Shown here: in pieces, positions 56,199 to 64,000 of the stretch | How positions within the stretch are numbered: position 1 is the first letter of the stretch | How the letters are laid out: each line of letters opens with the position of its first letter | Notes under the pieces: model-generated | What the model was told of the DNA's origin: nothing | Database searches by the model: none | What the model saw: only the letters and a program-made list of their open reading frames with translations | Position numbers and translations under genes: made by a program | Assembly (NCBI RefSeq): GCF_900101965.1 | Contig: NZ_FNAP01000005.1 | Coordinates: 1 to 64,000, forward strand | Direction: 5' to 3' | DNA: 64,000 nucleotides | From: Rhodospira trueperi | GTDB lineage: Bacteria > Pseudomonadota > Alphaproteobacteria > Rhodospirillales > Rhodospirillaceae

Positions 56199-57182
56199 AT
56201 GCTTCAGACGGTTCCACTGGCCATCGCCGCCGGCATCGCCGGCGCGTTGCTTCAGGCCACCATGCTGGCCCTGGGCCCCGTGCTGGGGGCGCTGCCGTGG
56301 TTCCTGTCCCCGGTGCCGCTGGTGGCCGTGGGGCTGGTGCGGGGATGGAGCGCCACCGTCATCGCCTGTGTCGCGGGGACGGTGGCCTTCGGGGGTGTCG
56401 GTCTGTCGCTGGCCGCCGCCGGCCTGTACCTGGTTTCCGACGCGTTGCCCGCGTTCGTAATCGCCACGCTGGCCCTGCGGCCGGCTCCGGACGTGCCTCG
56501 CCCCGATCCCTCGGTGGCGGAGCACTGGTACCCTCCGGGGCACATTCTGGCGTGGTTGATGCTGTTGCCGCCGATGCTGATGGTGGCGCTGGCGCTGGTG
56601 GCTCCGGAGCATCAGGACGGGCTGTGGGGCTTGGTCCGCGACGGCATCGGCGCCCGCCTGGACGTCATGCTGGCGGCGGCGGGCGGGGAGACGGCCCCGG
56701 TGCTGGAAGAGGCCACGCGGGTTGCGGTGGTGGACAGTGCCGCGTCGATCCTGCCCGGCGCCCTGGCGATCTCCTGGGGGTTCCGGGCGGTCGTCGCGGG
56801 CGTGCTGGCGCAGGCGCTGGCGCGGAAGGTGGGCCCGGCGCTGCGCCCGTCGCCCGCCTACATCGCGCTGTCGTTGCCGCGCTGGTACGGGACGGTGTTC
56901 GCCGTCGTGCTGCTGGCGGCGGTGTTCGGGTCGGGTGACGTGGGCTATGTGGCCTCATCGGTCGCGCTCGGGCTATCGCTCCCGTTCCTGCTGCTGGGCT
57001 TCAAGTTGGTGCATGCCGTGGCGCGGCGCACGCCGCATCCGACGCTGCTGTTGATCGCATTTTATGTCGTGTTTCTGTCCGTGTCGGCCCTGGCCATCGT
57101 TGCCATGGTCCTGGCCGGGCTGGTGGAATATTCGGCCACCCTGCGCAGACGCGCGGCCGGCCGGACTTCGGAGGACGAGTGA
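56199..57182 (+). CDS. DUF2232 integral membrane protein
   Basis: A 327-residue membrane protein with eight or so helices, related to the DUF2232/YybS family commonly found between rpsR and rplI. Function unknown; its constant neighbours suggest a link with translation or cell envelope, but this is not established. Start is ATG at 56199 rather than the TTG just before it; AAGGG stands upstream. Its stop overlaps the rplI start by one base. Confidence 0.88.
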   Translation: MLQTVPLAIAAGIAGALLQATMLALGPVLGALPWFLSPVPLVAVGLVRGWSATVIACVAGTVAFGGVGLSLAAAGLYLVSDALPAFVIATLALRPAPDVPRPDPSVAEHWYPPGHILAWLMLLPPMLMVALALVAPEHQDGLWGLVRDGIGARLDVMLAAAGGETAPVLEEATRVAVVDSAASILPGALAISWGFRAVVAGVLAQALARKVGPALRPSPAYIALSLPRWYGTVFAVVLLAAVFGSGDVGYVASSVALGLSLPFLLLGFKLVHAVARRTPHPTLLLIAFYVVFLSVSALAIVAMVLAGLVEYSATLRRRAAGRTSEDE

Positions 57183-57796
57183 TGGACGTCATTCTGCTGG
57201 AACGCATTGAAAACCTGGGCTTCATGGGCGACGTCGTGAAGGTGCGCCCGGGCTATGCCCGCAACTATCTGCTGCCGCAGCGCAAGGCTCTGCGCAAGAC
57301 CGACGAGAACATGCGCTACTTCGAGACGCAGAAGGCCGAACTGGAGGCGCGCAACCTGCAACGCAAGCAGGAAGCCGAGCAGGTGGCCGAGCGCATGACC
57401 GGCGTCGCCCTGGTGCTGGTGCGTCAGGCGGCCGAGGGCGGTCAGCTTTACGGGTCGGTGAGCGCCCGCGACATCGCCGACGAGTTGAAGGAGCAGGGCT
57501 ACATGGTCGGCCGCTCCCAGGTTCAGCTCAACACGCCGATCAAGCTTCTGGGCACCAACGATGTCAGGGTCTCCCTGCATCCGGAGGTCGTCGTGACGGT
57601 GCCGGTCACCGTGGCCCGCAGCCTGGAAGAGGCCGAGCGCGCGGCCGAGGCGGCACAGGTCGCCGAAGACGCCGAGGCCTTCGCGGCCGAGGACAGTGAC
57701 GAGGGGGACGCCGCGCTGTTCGACGAAGAGTCCGATGACATGGACGCGATGCAGGAGTCGGCGGAGGCCGACGACGAGGAGAGCTTGATCTCCTGA
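57182..57796 (+). CDS. rplI: 50S ribosomal protein L9
   Basis: A 204-residue L9 protein. The N-terminal rRNA-binding domain has [30 protein letters not shown], followed by the long helix and the C-terminal domain ([16 protein letters not shown]). It carries an acidic tail of about 50 residues rich in Glu/Asp, so it is longer than the 149 residues of E. coli L9. It ends the operon, with a terminator after 20 bases. Confidence 0.98.
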   Translation: MDVILLERIENLGFMGDVVKVRPGYARNYLLPQRKALRKTDENMRYFETQKAELEARNLQRKQEAEQVAERMTGVALVLVRQAAEGGQLYGSVSARDIADELKEQGYMVGRSQVQLNTPIKLLGTNDVRVSLHPEVVVTVPVTVARSLEEAERAAEAAQVAEDAEAFAAEDSDEGDAALFDEESDDMDAMQESAEADDEESLIS

Positions 57797-57816
57797 TTGG
57801 GCGTTCCGTCCTCCGA

Positions 57817-57863
57817 ACACGCGAACGGGCCGGCGATCCCAGGGTCACCGGCCCGCTTTGCGT
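57817..57863 (+). terminator. Terminator of the ribosomal protein operon
   Basis: CGGGCCGG (57826-57833) pairs with CCGGCCCG (57848-57855), and outer arms ACACGC/GCGTGT extend the stem around GAA and CTTT bulges. No long T run is present. Confidence 0.6.
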
Positions 57864-57979
57864 GTCCGATCACACAAGGCCGGGACATCTCGGCGCCGCC
57901 CCCGTGGTCTCAAACCGGCCGGCGGATGCCGAGACTCTTTGGCCGAACACTCGTTGATCGAACCGTCGTCGTGTCGGCT

Positions 57980-58066
57980 CCCGAGATCCCTGCGGCCCTT
58001 CGGGATGACGGCCTTTCCTCGAAGAGCCGCGTCATCCTGCGGGCGCACAGCGACCGAGGGATCTCG
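57980..58066. repeat. Palindromic repeat between rplI and sodC
   Basis: The arms CCCGAGATCCCT and GAGGGATCTCG, and inner TTCGGGATGACG and GCGTCATCCTGCG, form an imperfect long inverted repeat of the REP type. It lies in a 330-base spacer with no gene. Confidence 0.7.
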
Positions 58067-58127
58067 AGCAGGGGTGTGACGAAGGTCGGCCATTAGGGTC
58101 AATCCGTGTGTCGGCCGACCTCAAACC

Positions 58128-58727
58128 CTATTCCCTCTCGACGATGACACCGCAGGCGATCCGGTCCCCCGCCGCGCCGGAAGGCTGGCTTTCGTAGTCG
58201 TCGGCCCCGGCATGAAGCACGACGGCGCTGCCGTTGGTGTCGAACAGGCCAACGCTCTCGATCCAGCCGTCGCGTTCGTCCTCCGGGCCGGCGATGAAGT
58301 ATTCCACGTCCAACTTTCCGTCCGCGTGCACGTGCACGTTTGGCAGATCGCCCGGATGCGGACCGCCCTCGACAAGACCATGTTTCCTGTCCCCGGCCAG
58401 ATGCCCATCGGCGGACGTGAACCCGGTCGATGCGTCGCAGGCGCCCGTCTCATGGATGTGGAATCCGTGAACCCCTTCGGGGACATCGGTCGCGCTGACA
58501 ACGACGTGGACGATTCTCGACGGCGTTTCGGTAAACGTGACCGTGCCGAGGGTGTTGCCGTCCAGGTCCTGGAGATCCGCGACGGCGGCTTGGGATGACG
58601 TGGCGCTTCCGGCCGTGTCCGACGCGGCGCGGGCCATCTGTTCCTCGCTGGCGGTTCGCAGTTGAGAGCCGACAACAAGCACCGCGCCCACCACAGCGGC
58701 GCCAATCAGGACAGTCTTCGGGAACAT
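58128..58727 (-). CDS. sodC: Cu/Zn superoxide dismutase with N-terminal anchor
   Basis: A 199-residue SOD. Copper and zinc ligands are in HGFHIHETGACD, DGHLAGDRKHG, GGPHPGDLPNVHVH and VLHAGADDY. Two cysteines in GACD and IACGV form the conserved disulfide. The first 25 residues are hydrophobic (TVLIGAAVVGAVLVVGS) without a clear cleavage or lipobox site, so the enzyme may stay anchored in the membrane, facing the periplasm. It removes superoxide there. Confidence 0.93.
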   Translation of the reverse strand: MFPKTVLIGAAVVGAVLVVGSQLRTASEEQMARAASDTAGSATSSQAAVADLQDLDGNTLGTVTFTETPSRIVHVVVSATDVPEGVHGFHIHETGACDASTGFTSADGHLAGDRKHGLVEGGPHPGDLPNVHVHADGKLDVEYFIAGPEDERDGWIESVGLFDTNGSAVVLHAGADDYESQPSGAAGDRIACGVIVERE

Positions 58728-58975
58728 GGAGCTCTCCTTCCTCTTGGTTGGCTTGTCGGCAGCCCGAAGGGGCCGGCCCGACGGATGAAACTCCCTTCAT
58801 TCCGAGGAACGCAGGGAACGCCCGTTGGTTCCGACCGTCAGGTCGTTCCGCCCTTGCATCCTGCGGCGCGAACAGGCCAACTCCGCAGGATCGAAAAAAA
58901 CACCCCGGAATGGGACTCCGCCCGGCCATCGGCCGGGCACAAGGTCTCGTCACGAAACGAAGGAGAGGACATCCC

Positions 58976-59758
58976 ATGCTGAACGGCAAGACCGCCCTGG
59001 TCACGGGCTCCACCAGCGGCATCGGTCTGGGCATCGCCCGCGCCCTGGCCCGCAACGGCGCCAACATTGTCGTCAACGGATTTGGCGACCCGAAAGAGAT
59101 CGAGGCCATCCGCGCCGGTCTGGAGTCCGACTTCGGCGTCAGGGCGGTGTTCATCCACGCCGACCTGTCCAACCCCGACGAGGCAGTCGCCCTGGTGCGC
59201 AAGGCGGAAACGGACCTCGCTCCGGTGGACATCCTGGTCAACAATGCCGGCATCCAGCACACCGACCGCATTGAGGATTTCCCGCCCGAGAAGTGGGACG
59301 CGGTGATCGCCATCAACCTTTCGGCCTGCTTCCACACCATGCGCGCGGCCCTGCCCGGCATGCAGCAGCGCGACTGGGGGCGCATCATCAACATCGCCTC
59401 CGCCCATGGTCTGGTCGCCAGTCCCTTCAAGGCCGCGTACATCGCCGCCAAGCATGGCTTGGTGGGGCTGACCAAGGTGGCGGCCCTGGAAAATGCCAAG
59501 CAGCACATCACCGCCAACGCCATCTGTCCGGGCTGGGTGAAGACTCCGCTGGTGGTCAAGCAGATCGAGGCTCGCGCCGAGGCCGAGGGCCTGTCCATCG
59601 AGGAGGCGACGCGCAAGCTGTTGGGCGAGCGCCAGCCGACCGAACGCTTCGTCACGCCGGAGCAGTTGGGCGAACTGGCTGTGTTCCTGTCCAGTGAGGC
59701 GGCGGACGGCACCACGGGCGCGGCCTTTTCCATGGACGGGGCGTTCACCACCTGGTGA
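58976..59758 (+). CDS. bdhA: 3-hydroxybutyrate dehydrogenase
   Basis: A 260-residue short-chain dehydrogenase that oxidises D-3-hydroxybutyrate to acetoacetate, a step in polyhydroxybutyrate use. It has TGSTSGIGLGIARALA, NNAGIQHTDRIEDFP, INIASAHGLVAS, AAYIAAKHG, and NAICPGWVKTPLV, which is typical of BdhA. AAGGAGAGG stands nine bases upstream of the ATG. It is monocistronic. Confidence 0.94.
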   Translation: MLNGKTALVTGSTSGIGLGIARALARNGANIVVNGFGDPKEIEAIRAGLESDFGVRAVFIHADLSNPDEAVALVRKAETDLAPVDILVNNAGIQHTDRIEDFPPEKWDAVIAINLSACFHTMRAALPGMQQRDWGRIINIASAHGLVASPFKAAYIAAKHGLVGLTKVAALENAKQHITANAICPGWVKTPLVVKQIEARAEAEGLSIEEATRKLLGERQPTERFVTPEQLGELAVFLSSEAADGTTGAAFSMDGAFTTW

Positions 59759-60055
59759 CGCCGGAACCGGGTTTGCGCCGGTCGTTATCGCGTCACGGCT
59801 TGTCCGAGCGCCGCGTGATCATCGGCGCCGGCCCCCGGTCGCGACGTCCCCCGATGGATGCTTGGGATCCCAAATTGGGGAAATCGGGCCGGCGGCGTTA
59901 GGACAGATTTAAGGGACCGATCCGTACCATGGCTCCTTGGCAGGGACCGCCGGTTCGTCCCCGCCCCCGGGTGACATGGGGTCCTCGCCGGGTCGGCGAC
60001 CGGCAAGCACCACCGGTCGGGTGTGTCGGCCGGAACGCAGGGGGACCGCCGGTCC

Positions 60056-61117
60056 ATGCGGCTGAAGTGTTATTCCGCGCCCAGCATGGCGGAGGCCATG
60101 ACGCTGATCCGCCAGGAACTGGGGGACGAGGCGATTATTGTCTCGACCCAGCGGGCTGCCGGCGACGGTGCCATCCGGATCACGGCGGCTGTCGAGGAGC
60201 CCGACCAGGACAGCGATCTGCGGGCCGCGCTGAAGGCCGAATCAACCGCTGATCTGGGCGCGCTGGCGCAGGATGCGCGGGTGCAGGAGGTCAGTGCCGC
60301 CCTGTCGTATCACGGCGCGCCCGATCATCTGACGGAACGCCTGTTGTCGTGCGTGCATGCGGCGGAGTCGGAGGACGGACTCGAGGCTTGCGCCTCCGCC
60401 CTGGACGATATCTTTGCCTTCGCGCCGTTGCCCGAGCGGAAATCACCGCGTCCCTTCCTGATTGTCGGCCCGCCCGGCGTGGGCAAGACCATCGCCGTGG
60501 CCAAGCTGGCCGCACGGGCGCGTCTGGCGAACCGGCCGGTCGGTGTCATCAGTGCCGATTCCGTCCGGGCCGGCGCCGTGGCTCAACTCGCCGCCTTCAC
60601 GCGTATCCTGGAGGTGGATCTGAAACGGGCGCGGGGGCCGGAGTCGCTGCGCACCCTGGTGGAGGAGGGGATCGGGCTGCATGATCTTGTGTTCATCGAC
60701 AGCCCGGGGATCAATCCGTTCTCCGGCCATGATACCGAGTATCTCAAGGAGTTGATCGAGGCCGCCGACGTCGAGCCCATTCTGGTGCTGGCCGCCGGCA
60801 TCGACCCCATGGAGGGCGCCGAGGCCGGCGAGAGCTTCGCTCGCATCGGCGCCACCCGGTTGCTAGCCACCCGTCTCGACATGGCCAGACGCCTGGGTGG
60901 GATTCTGGCGGCGGCCGATCAGGGGCAACTGATGTTCAGCGAGGTGACAATCAGCCCCCATGTCGCCAATGGTCTGGTTCCCCTCAATGCCCTGTCTCTC
61001 GCGAAACTGATCCTGCCCATGCGTCCGAGTGAAGAAAGGGCGCCCGGAAACGAGGCCGCGACGCCGGCTGACAATCCGGATGCGCCGTCGCCCTCCGTTG
61101 CCGAGGCCGTTCGATGA
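60056..61117 (+). CDS. flhF: Flagellar SRP-like GTPase FlhF
   Basis: A 353-residue SRP-GTPase that places polar flagella. The N-terminal MRLKCYSAPSMAEAMTLIRQELG is typical of FlhF. The G domain has GPPGVGKTIAVAKLA, ISADSVRAGAVAQLAAF, FIDSPG (for DTPG) and ATRLDMARRLGG (for TKLD). Start at 60056 is at the family N terminus, with GGGGGACC upstream. It overlaps the next gene by four bases. Confidence 0.94.
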   Translation: MRLKCYSAPSMAEAMTLIRQELGDEAIIVSTQRAAGDGAIRITAAVEEPDQDSDLRAALKAESTADLGALAQDARVQEVSAALSYHGAPDHLTERLLSCVHAAESEDGLEACASALDDIFAFAPLPERKSPRPFLIVGPPGVGKTIAVAKLAARARLANRPVGVISADSVRAGAVAQLAAFTRILEVDLKRARGPESLRTLVEEGIGLHDLVFIDSPGINPFSGHDTEYLKELIEAADVEPILVLAAGIDPMEGAEAGESFARIGATRLLATRLDMARRLGGILAAADQGQLMFSEVTISPHVANGLVPLNALSLAKLILPMRPSEERAPGNEAATPADNPDAPSPSVAEAVR

Positions 61118-61905
61118 ACACGCTTGATAACCCCATGGCGCCCCGCGCCGTTTCTCCGGAGGCCGGACGCAACGTCCTGGCCATCGCCTCCGGCAAGGGC
61201 GGCGTCGGCAAGACGTGGTTCGCCATCACGCTGAGTCACGCGCTGACGCGGCGCGGCCGAAAGGTTCTGCTGTTCGACGGCGACCTGGGGCTGGCCAACA
61301 TCGATATCCAGCTCGGCCTGATGCCGCGCTACGACCTGGGCAGCGTGGTGTCCGGCAAGATGACCCTGAACCAGGCAACGTTTCCGGCCGAGTCGACCGG
61401 GTTTGATGTGATCGCCGGGCGCTCCGGCTCCGGTAGCCTCGCCAACATTCCGCCCAGCCGTCTGCAACTGGTGGCCGAGGATCTGGTGTTGATGGGGCGG
61501 GAGTACGATCATGTTCTGCTTGACCTGGGCGCCGGTGTCGAAAAGGCGGTGCGCCAGCTTGCCCGCGCGGCTGGCACTATCTTGGTGGTGACGTCCGACG
61601 AGCCGACCGCGCTGACCGATGCCTACGCGTTCATCAAAATCACCGCCATCGAGCGCCCCGAGGTGGACATCCGGGTGGTGGTCAACGCCGCCAACTCGAC
61701 CCGGGAGGGCGAGCGCACCTACAGCACCCTGCTCAAGGCCTGCCAGGGCTTCCTGCGAATCGCCCCGCCGCTGGCCGGGGTCGTGCGCCGGGATACGCGG
61801 GTGCGGGAGTCCATCCGCAACCAGACACCACTGCTGACCCGCTATCCCAACAGCGAGGCCGCCATGGACGTGGAGGCGCTGGCGGATCGTCTGCTTGCCG
61901 GGTAG
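61114..61905 (+). CDS. flhG: MinD-like ATPase FlhG/FleN
   Basis: A 263-residue MinD/ParA-family ATPase that limits flagellar number together with FlhF. The deviant Walker A is ASGKGGVGKTW, followed by LLFDGDLGLANIDIQLGL and the switch region DLGAGV. It overlaps flhF by four bases (ATGA). Its stop codon TAG is the first triplet of a dispersed repeat that also occurs upstream of the DksA-like gene. Confidence 0.94.
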   Translation: MNTLDNPMAPRAVSPEAGRNVLAIASGKGGVGKTWFAITLSHALTRRGRKVLLFDGDLGLANIDIQLGLMPRYDLGSVVSGKMTLNQATFPAESTGFDVIAGRSGSGSLANIPPSRLQLVAEDLVLMGREYDHVLLDLGAGVEKAVRQLARAAGTILVVTSDEPTALTDAYAFIKITAIERPEVDIRVVVNAANSTREGERTYSTLLKACQGFLRIAPPLAGVVRRDTRVRESIRNQTPLLTRYPNSEAAMDVEALADRLLAG

Positions 61906-61963
61906 AGCAAGTCTCGAGCGATCCGCCACGGATCGCGACGACGGTTTGCTAAAATTCAAATAA
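61903..61963 (+). repeat. Dispersed repeat, copy 2
   Basis: TAGAGCAAGTC, then GAGCGATCCG-N3-CGGATCGCGACG, then TTTGCTAAAAT. It matches the copy at 48928-48988 in the opposite orientation. Its first three bases are the stop codon of flhG. Confidence 0.75.
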
Positions 61964-61964
61964 A

Positions 61965-62006
61965 TAGAGCGCGTTACGTGATTCAGAACGCACGCAACGC
62001 GCTCTA
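61965..62006. repeat. Palindrome next to dispersed repeat copy 2
   Basis: TAGAGCGCGTT (61965-61975) and AACGCGCTCTA (61996-62006) are perfect inverted arms around a 20-base centre. It may act as a terminator for flhF-flhG. Confidence 0.8.
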
Positions 62007-62058
62007 AAGCTCATCCCCGGCGCGGCGCGCCATCCGTCCGTTGCGCGAGGTACGGCCC

Positions 62059-63846
62059 ATGAGCCCCGTTCCGCCAACACCACCGCCACCTCCCTTGCTC
62101 CGGGCCGCCGTGCCGGGCGCGGTGATGCTGAGCGTTGTCAGCGGTGCACGCGCTCTGGCGGAGGTTCCTCCCGACGCCGTGATTGAAGCCCGTGTGGTCG
62201 AGGTCGCGCGGGGCGGGCGGTTGGCGGTTCTGCAAACCGATCTGGGGACCCTTGAGGTGCGCTCCACGCAGCCGCTGCGGGCCGGGAGTACGCTGTCGAT
62301 CTCCCTGATGTCCGTGGGCTCTGACACGGCGGCGCTCCGGGTCGCCGCCCTCAACGGACAGCCCCTGCCGCCCATCGGGACGGGACCCGCCGGGACCGTC
62401 GGGCCCGGACAGGGGGGCGCCGCTGCTCCGGGGACGCCGGGCGCGGGGAGCGGGGTCGGGACAGGAGCCGCCGTGCAGGTGGGACAGGGCAGTCCGGGAC
62501 GGGGACTCCTGATCGCGACCGTTCTGGGCGGGTCCACCGGCGAGACCCAGCTGCCGGTCGGATCCCGACTGGCGGTTCAGGTGCTGTCCATTCAGCCACC
62601 GGGCCAGGGGGCGGGAGCGGTGCCGAATGTGGGAGGCGGTTCCGGCGCGGGACCGGCGCCTGGAGGCGCCGCAGCACCGCCCCTCACGCCCGGAGCGACC
62701 GCGCCCGGGACGGCGGCGCCGGGTGGAGCACCGGGAGCGGTGCCTTCGTCTGCCCCAGCACCCTCCCCAACGGCGTCCCCAACGGCGTCCCCAACGGCGT
62801 CCCCGACTGCCGCCCAGGCCGGCGGCGCGCCACCGGGCGGCGTCTGGGGTGTGGGCAGCGGCGCGCGTTTCGGAACGCCGTCCGGCGTGTCGTCTGGCGC
62901 GGCGTCGGCCGCGACACAGGCGGATACCCCGGGTCCGCCGAGCCGACTGACCGGCGCGCTCGCGCCTTCGCCGGGACCGTCGCAGAGTCTGGTTCGAACG
63001 CCGGCCGGGACGCTGGCGTTGCCGGTGCGCCTGGAGGCCCCGGCGGGCAGTCAGGTGATGCTCGCGGTGCGCTCGTTCGTTCCCCCGACGGGGGCGGCGG
63101 GGGTGCCGGCCGTCGGCGCGGCGCTGCCGCAGGGCGGCGTCCAGGGCTGGCCGGTTCTGACCGAGGCTCTAGAGACCCTGACCCGGGCCGATCCGGCGGC
63201 GGCGCGGGCGCTTGAGGCGGCGATTCCTCGGCCCGGCCCCCAGCTTGCCGGGGCGATGGTGTCGCTCGCGGGCGCGTTGCGGTCCGGCGGAGACAGCCGG
63301 CTGTGGCCCGGGGACGCGACCCTTCGCGCGCTGGAGCGGACAGGGCCAACCGGCGCCCGCGCGGCCGTGGCCTTGCGCCGGGATCTGGCCGATCTGGCCA
63401 CCCAGGTGCGCGAAAGCGCGGGCGGTGAATGGCGGGCCTTCACGCTGCCGTTTTCCGATCAGGCCGAAATCAGCGCCATCACGGTGATCCTTCGGATCAT
63501 CGGCGGTCGTGGGGACCGGCACGAGGACGAGTCCGGCGCGCGCGAGGGGGAGGGCGGCGACGGCCAGCGGTTCCTGATCGATGTGATGTTGTCGCGGCTG
63601 GGACGGTTGCAGATCGACGGCTTGATGGAACAGCCGGCGCGCCGACTGCGCCTGATCCTGCGTACCGCCGCGCCGTTGCCGGCCGCGCTGCGGGGCGATC
63701 TGACCCGGATCACTGTCCGCAGCCTGGAGGCCTTCGGTCTCGAAGGGGGGCTGACCTTCCGGGAGGATGGCGCCTTTTTCGAGCCGGTTCCGCTGCCGCC
63801 GGACGATGACGCGACGGGGGCGCCTCCCGGTGGGGTGATCGCCTGA
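62059..63846 (+). CDS. Probable flagellar hook-length control protein (FliK-like)
   Basis: A 595-residue protein. The N-terminal 125 residues form a compact domain, the central 220 or so are Pro/Ala/Gly/Thr-rich and disordered with PTAS repeats, and the C-terminal part (EWRAFTLPFSDQAEIS..., FLIDVMLSRLGRLQIDGLME) resembles the FliK C-terminal fold. Location after flhF-flhG supports a flagellar role. The start at 62059 is the first ATG; a TTG at 62041 is less likely. The assignment to FliK is moderate because the central repeats carry no signal. Confidence 0.6.
   Translation: MSPVPPTPPPPPLLRAAVPGAVMLSVVSGARALAEVPPDAVIEARVVEVARGGRLAVLQTDLGTLEVRSTQPLRAGSTLSISLMSVGSDTAALRVAALNGQPLPPIGTGPAGTVGPGQGGAAAPGTPGAGSGVGTGAAVQVGQGSPGRGLLIATVLGGSTGETQLPVGSRLAVQVLSIQPPGQGAGAVPNVGGGSGAGPAPGGAAAPPLTPGATAPGTAAPGGAPGAVPSSAPAPSPTASPTASPTASPTAAQAGGAPPGGVWGVGSGARFGTPSGVSSGAASAATQADTPGPPSRLTGALAPSPGPSQSLVRTPAGTLALPVRLEAPAGSQVMLAVRSFVPPTGAAGVPAVGAALPQGGVQGWPVLTEALETLTRADPAAARALEAAIPRPGPQLAGAMVSLAGALRSGGDSRLWPGDATLRALERTGPTGARAAVALRRDLADLATQVRESAGGEWRAFTLPFSDQAEISAITVILRIIGGRGDRHEDESGAREGEGGDGQRFLIDVMLSRLGRLQIDGLMEQPARRLRLILRTAAPLPAALRGDLTRITVRSLEAFGLEGGLTFREDGAFFEPVPLPPDDDATGAPPGGVIA
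62764..62811 (+). repeat. 12-base tandem repeat in the FliK-like gene
   Basis: TCCCCAACGGCG occurs three times in a row, followed by a diverged fourth unit. It encodes Ser-Pro-Thr-Ala repeats and keeps the frame. Confidence 0.9.
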
Positions 63847-64000
63847 TCTCGCGTGTTGTATATTAGATTGTCCGCATATGAAACGTGGAGCGGAAGACGG
63901 TGTTTGGGACGCCACGCTGTCCGGTGGGGCGTTGCCTGGTATTCGCCATTCGCATGGGTCGCCATGACCGGTTGACAGTCGTCAATGCGAAACCGTTTCC
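63847..64000. other. Right-edge spacer
   Basis: No gene is convincing. TGTTGTATATTAGATTGTCC at 63852-63871 is A+T-rich and may belong to a promoter of a gene beyond the window. Confidence 0.4.

Noticed and set aside
63878-63967. 29-codon frame at the right edge
   Set aside because: Too short, no Shine-Dalgarno sequence, no recognisable motif.

Overview
The window is GC-rich (roughly 65-70 %) chromosomal DNA from an alphaproteobacterium, most likely Rhodospirillales. The basis is the gene content and order: an atpHAGDC F1 cluster without F0 genes, rpsF-rpsR-DUF2232-rplI, fabD-fabG-acpP-fabF-mltG, dapD-dapE, glnB-glnA, and flhF-flhG. A form I RubisCO operon with CbbQ and CbbO activase genes shows that the organism can probably fix CO2. 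No species name can be given from sequence alone.

Positions 1-8893 are the right end of an integrative phage-like element. It has a repressor and membrane protein operon transcribed leftward, two matching operators, and a rightward operon. That operon holds two tandem Tat-signal paralogues, a small HTH protein, a lambda-type portal, a prohead protease-capsid fusion, a gpW-like joining protein and a DUF2190 cement protein. The tyrosine integrase next to tRNA-Gln is frameshifted. No terminase large subunit, tail, lysis or replication gene is visible. The left end of the element lies outside the window.

Positions 8.9-15.7 kb hold the Calvin cycle cluster cbbL-cbbS-cbbQ-cbbO (minus strand) with divergent cbbR. 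Three of its spacers carry copies of one palindromic repeat. Next come nitrogen assimilation (glnB-glnA), an XdhC-type maturation factor with small and FAD subunits of a molybdenum hydroxylase but no large subunit, lysine/cell-wall synthesis (dapD-dapE), a ZIP transporter, a cytochrome c and the F1 ATP synthase operon (26.5-31.6 kb).

Positions 31.6-50.3 kb are a mosaic of single genes and small operons: nitrilase-family amidase with glutaredoxin, a GcvA-like regulator, a 12-cysteine periplasmic protein divergent from an orphan histidine kinase, NhaA with a structured leader, a PAS-GGDEF-EAL protein, a beta-hydroxyacid dehydrogenase with a TerB-like protein, a putative heavy-metal exporter with a Fur-type box, an RsbW-like ATPase, two overlapping K+ channel genes, a TRAP permease pair, a DksA-like protein and a GT4 glycosyltransferase. 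Positions 50.3-57.8 kb are the fatty-acid/cell-wall cluster and the divergent ribosomal protein operon. The right end has sodC, a 3-hydroxybutyrate dehydrogenase and the start of a flagellar cluster (flhF-flhG and a FliK-like protein).

The most unusual items are the reduced capsid-bearing element with its paired Tat proteins, the mirror-symmetric six-cysteine repeats of the periplasmic protein beside a histidine kinase, and several families of dispersed palindromes placed inside operons.
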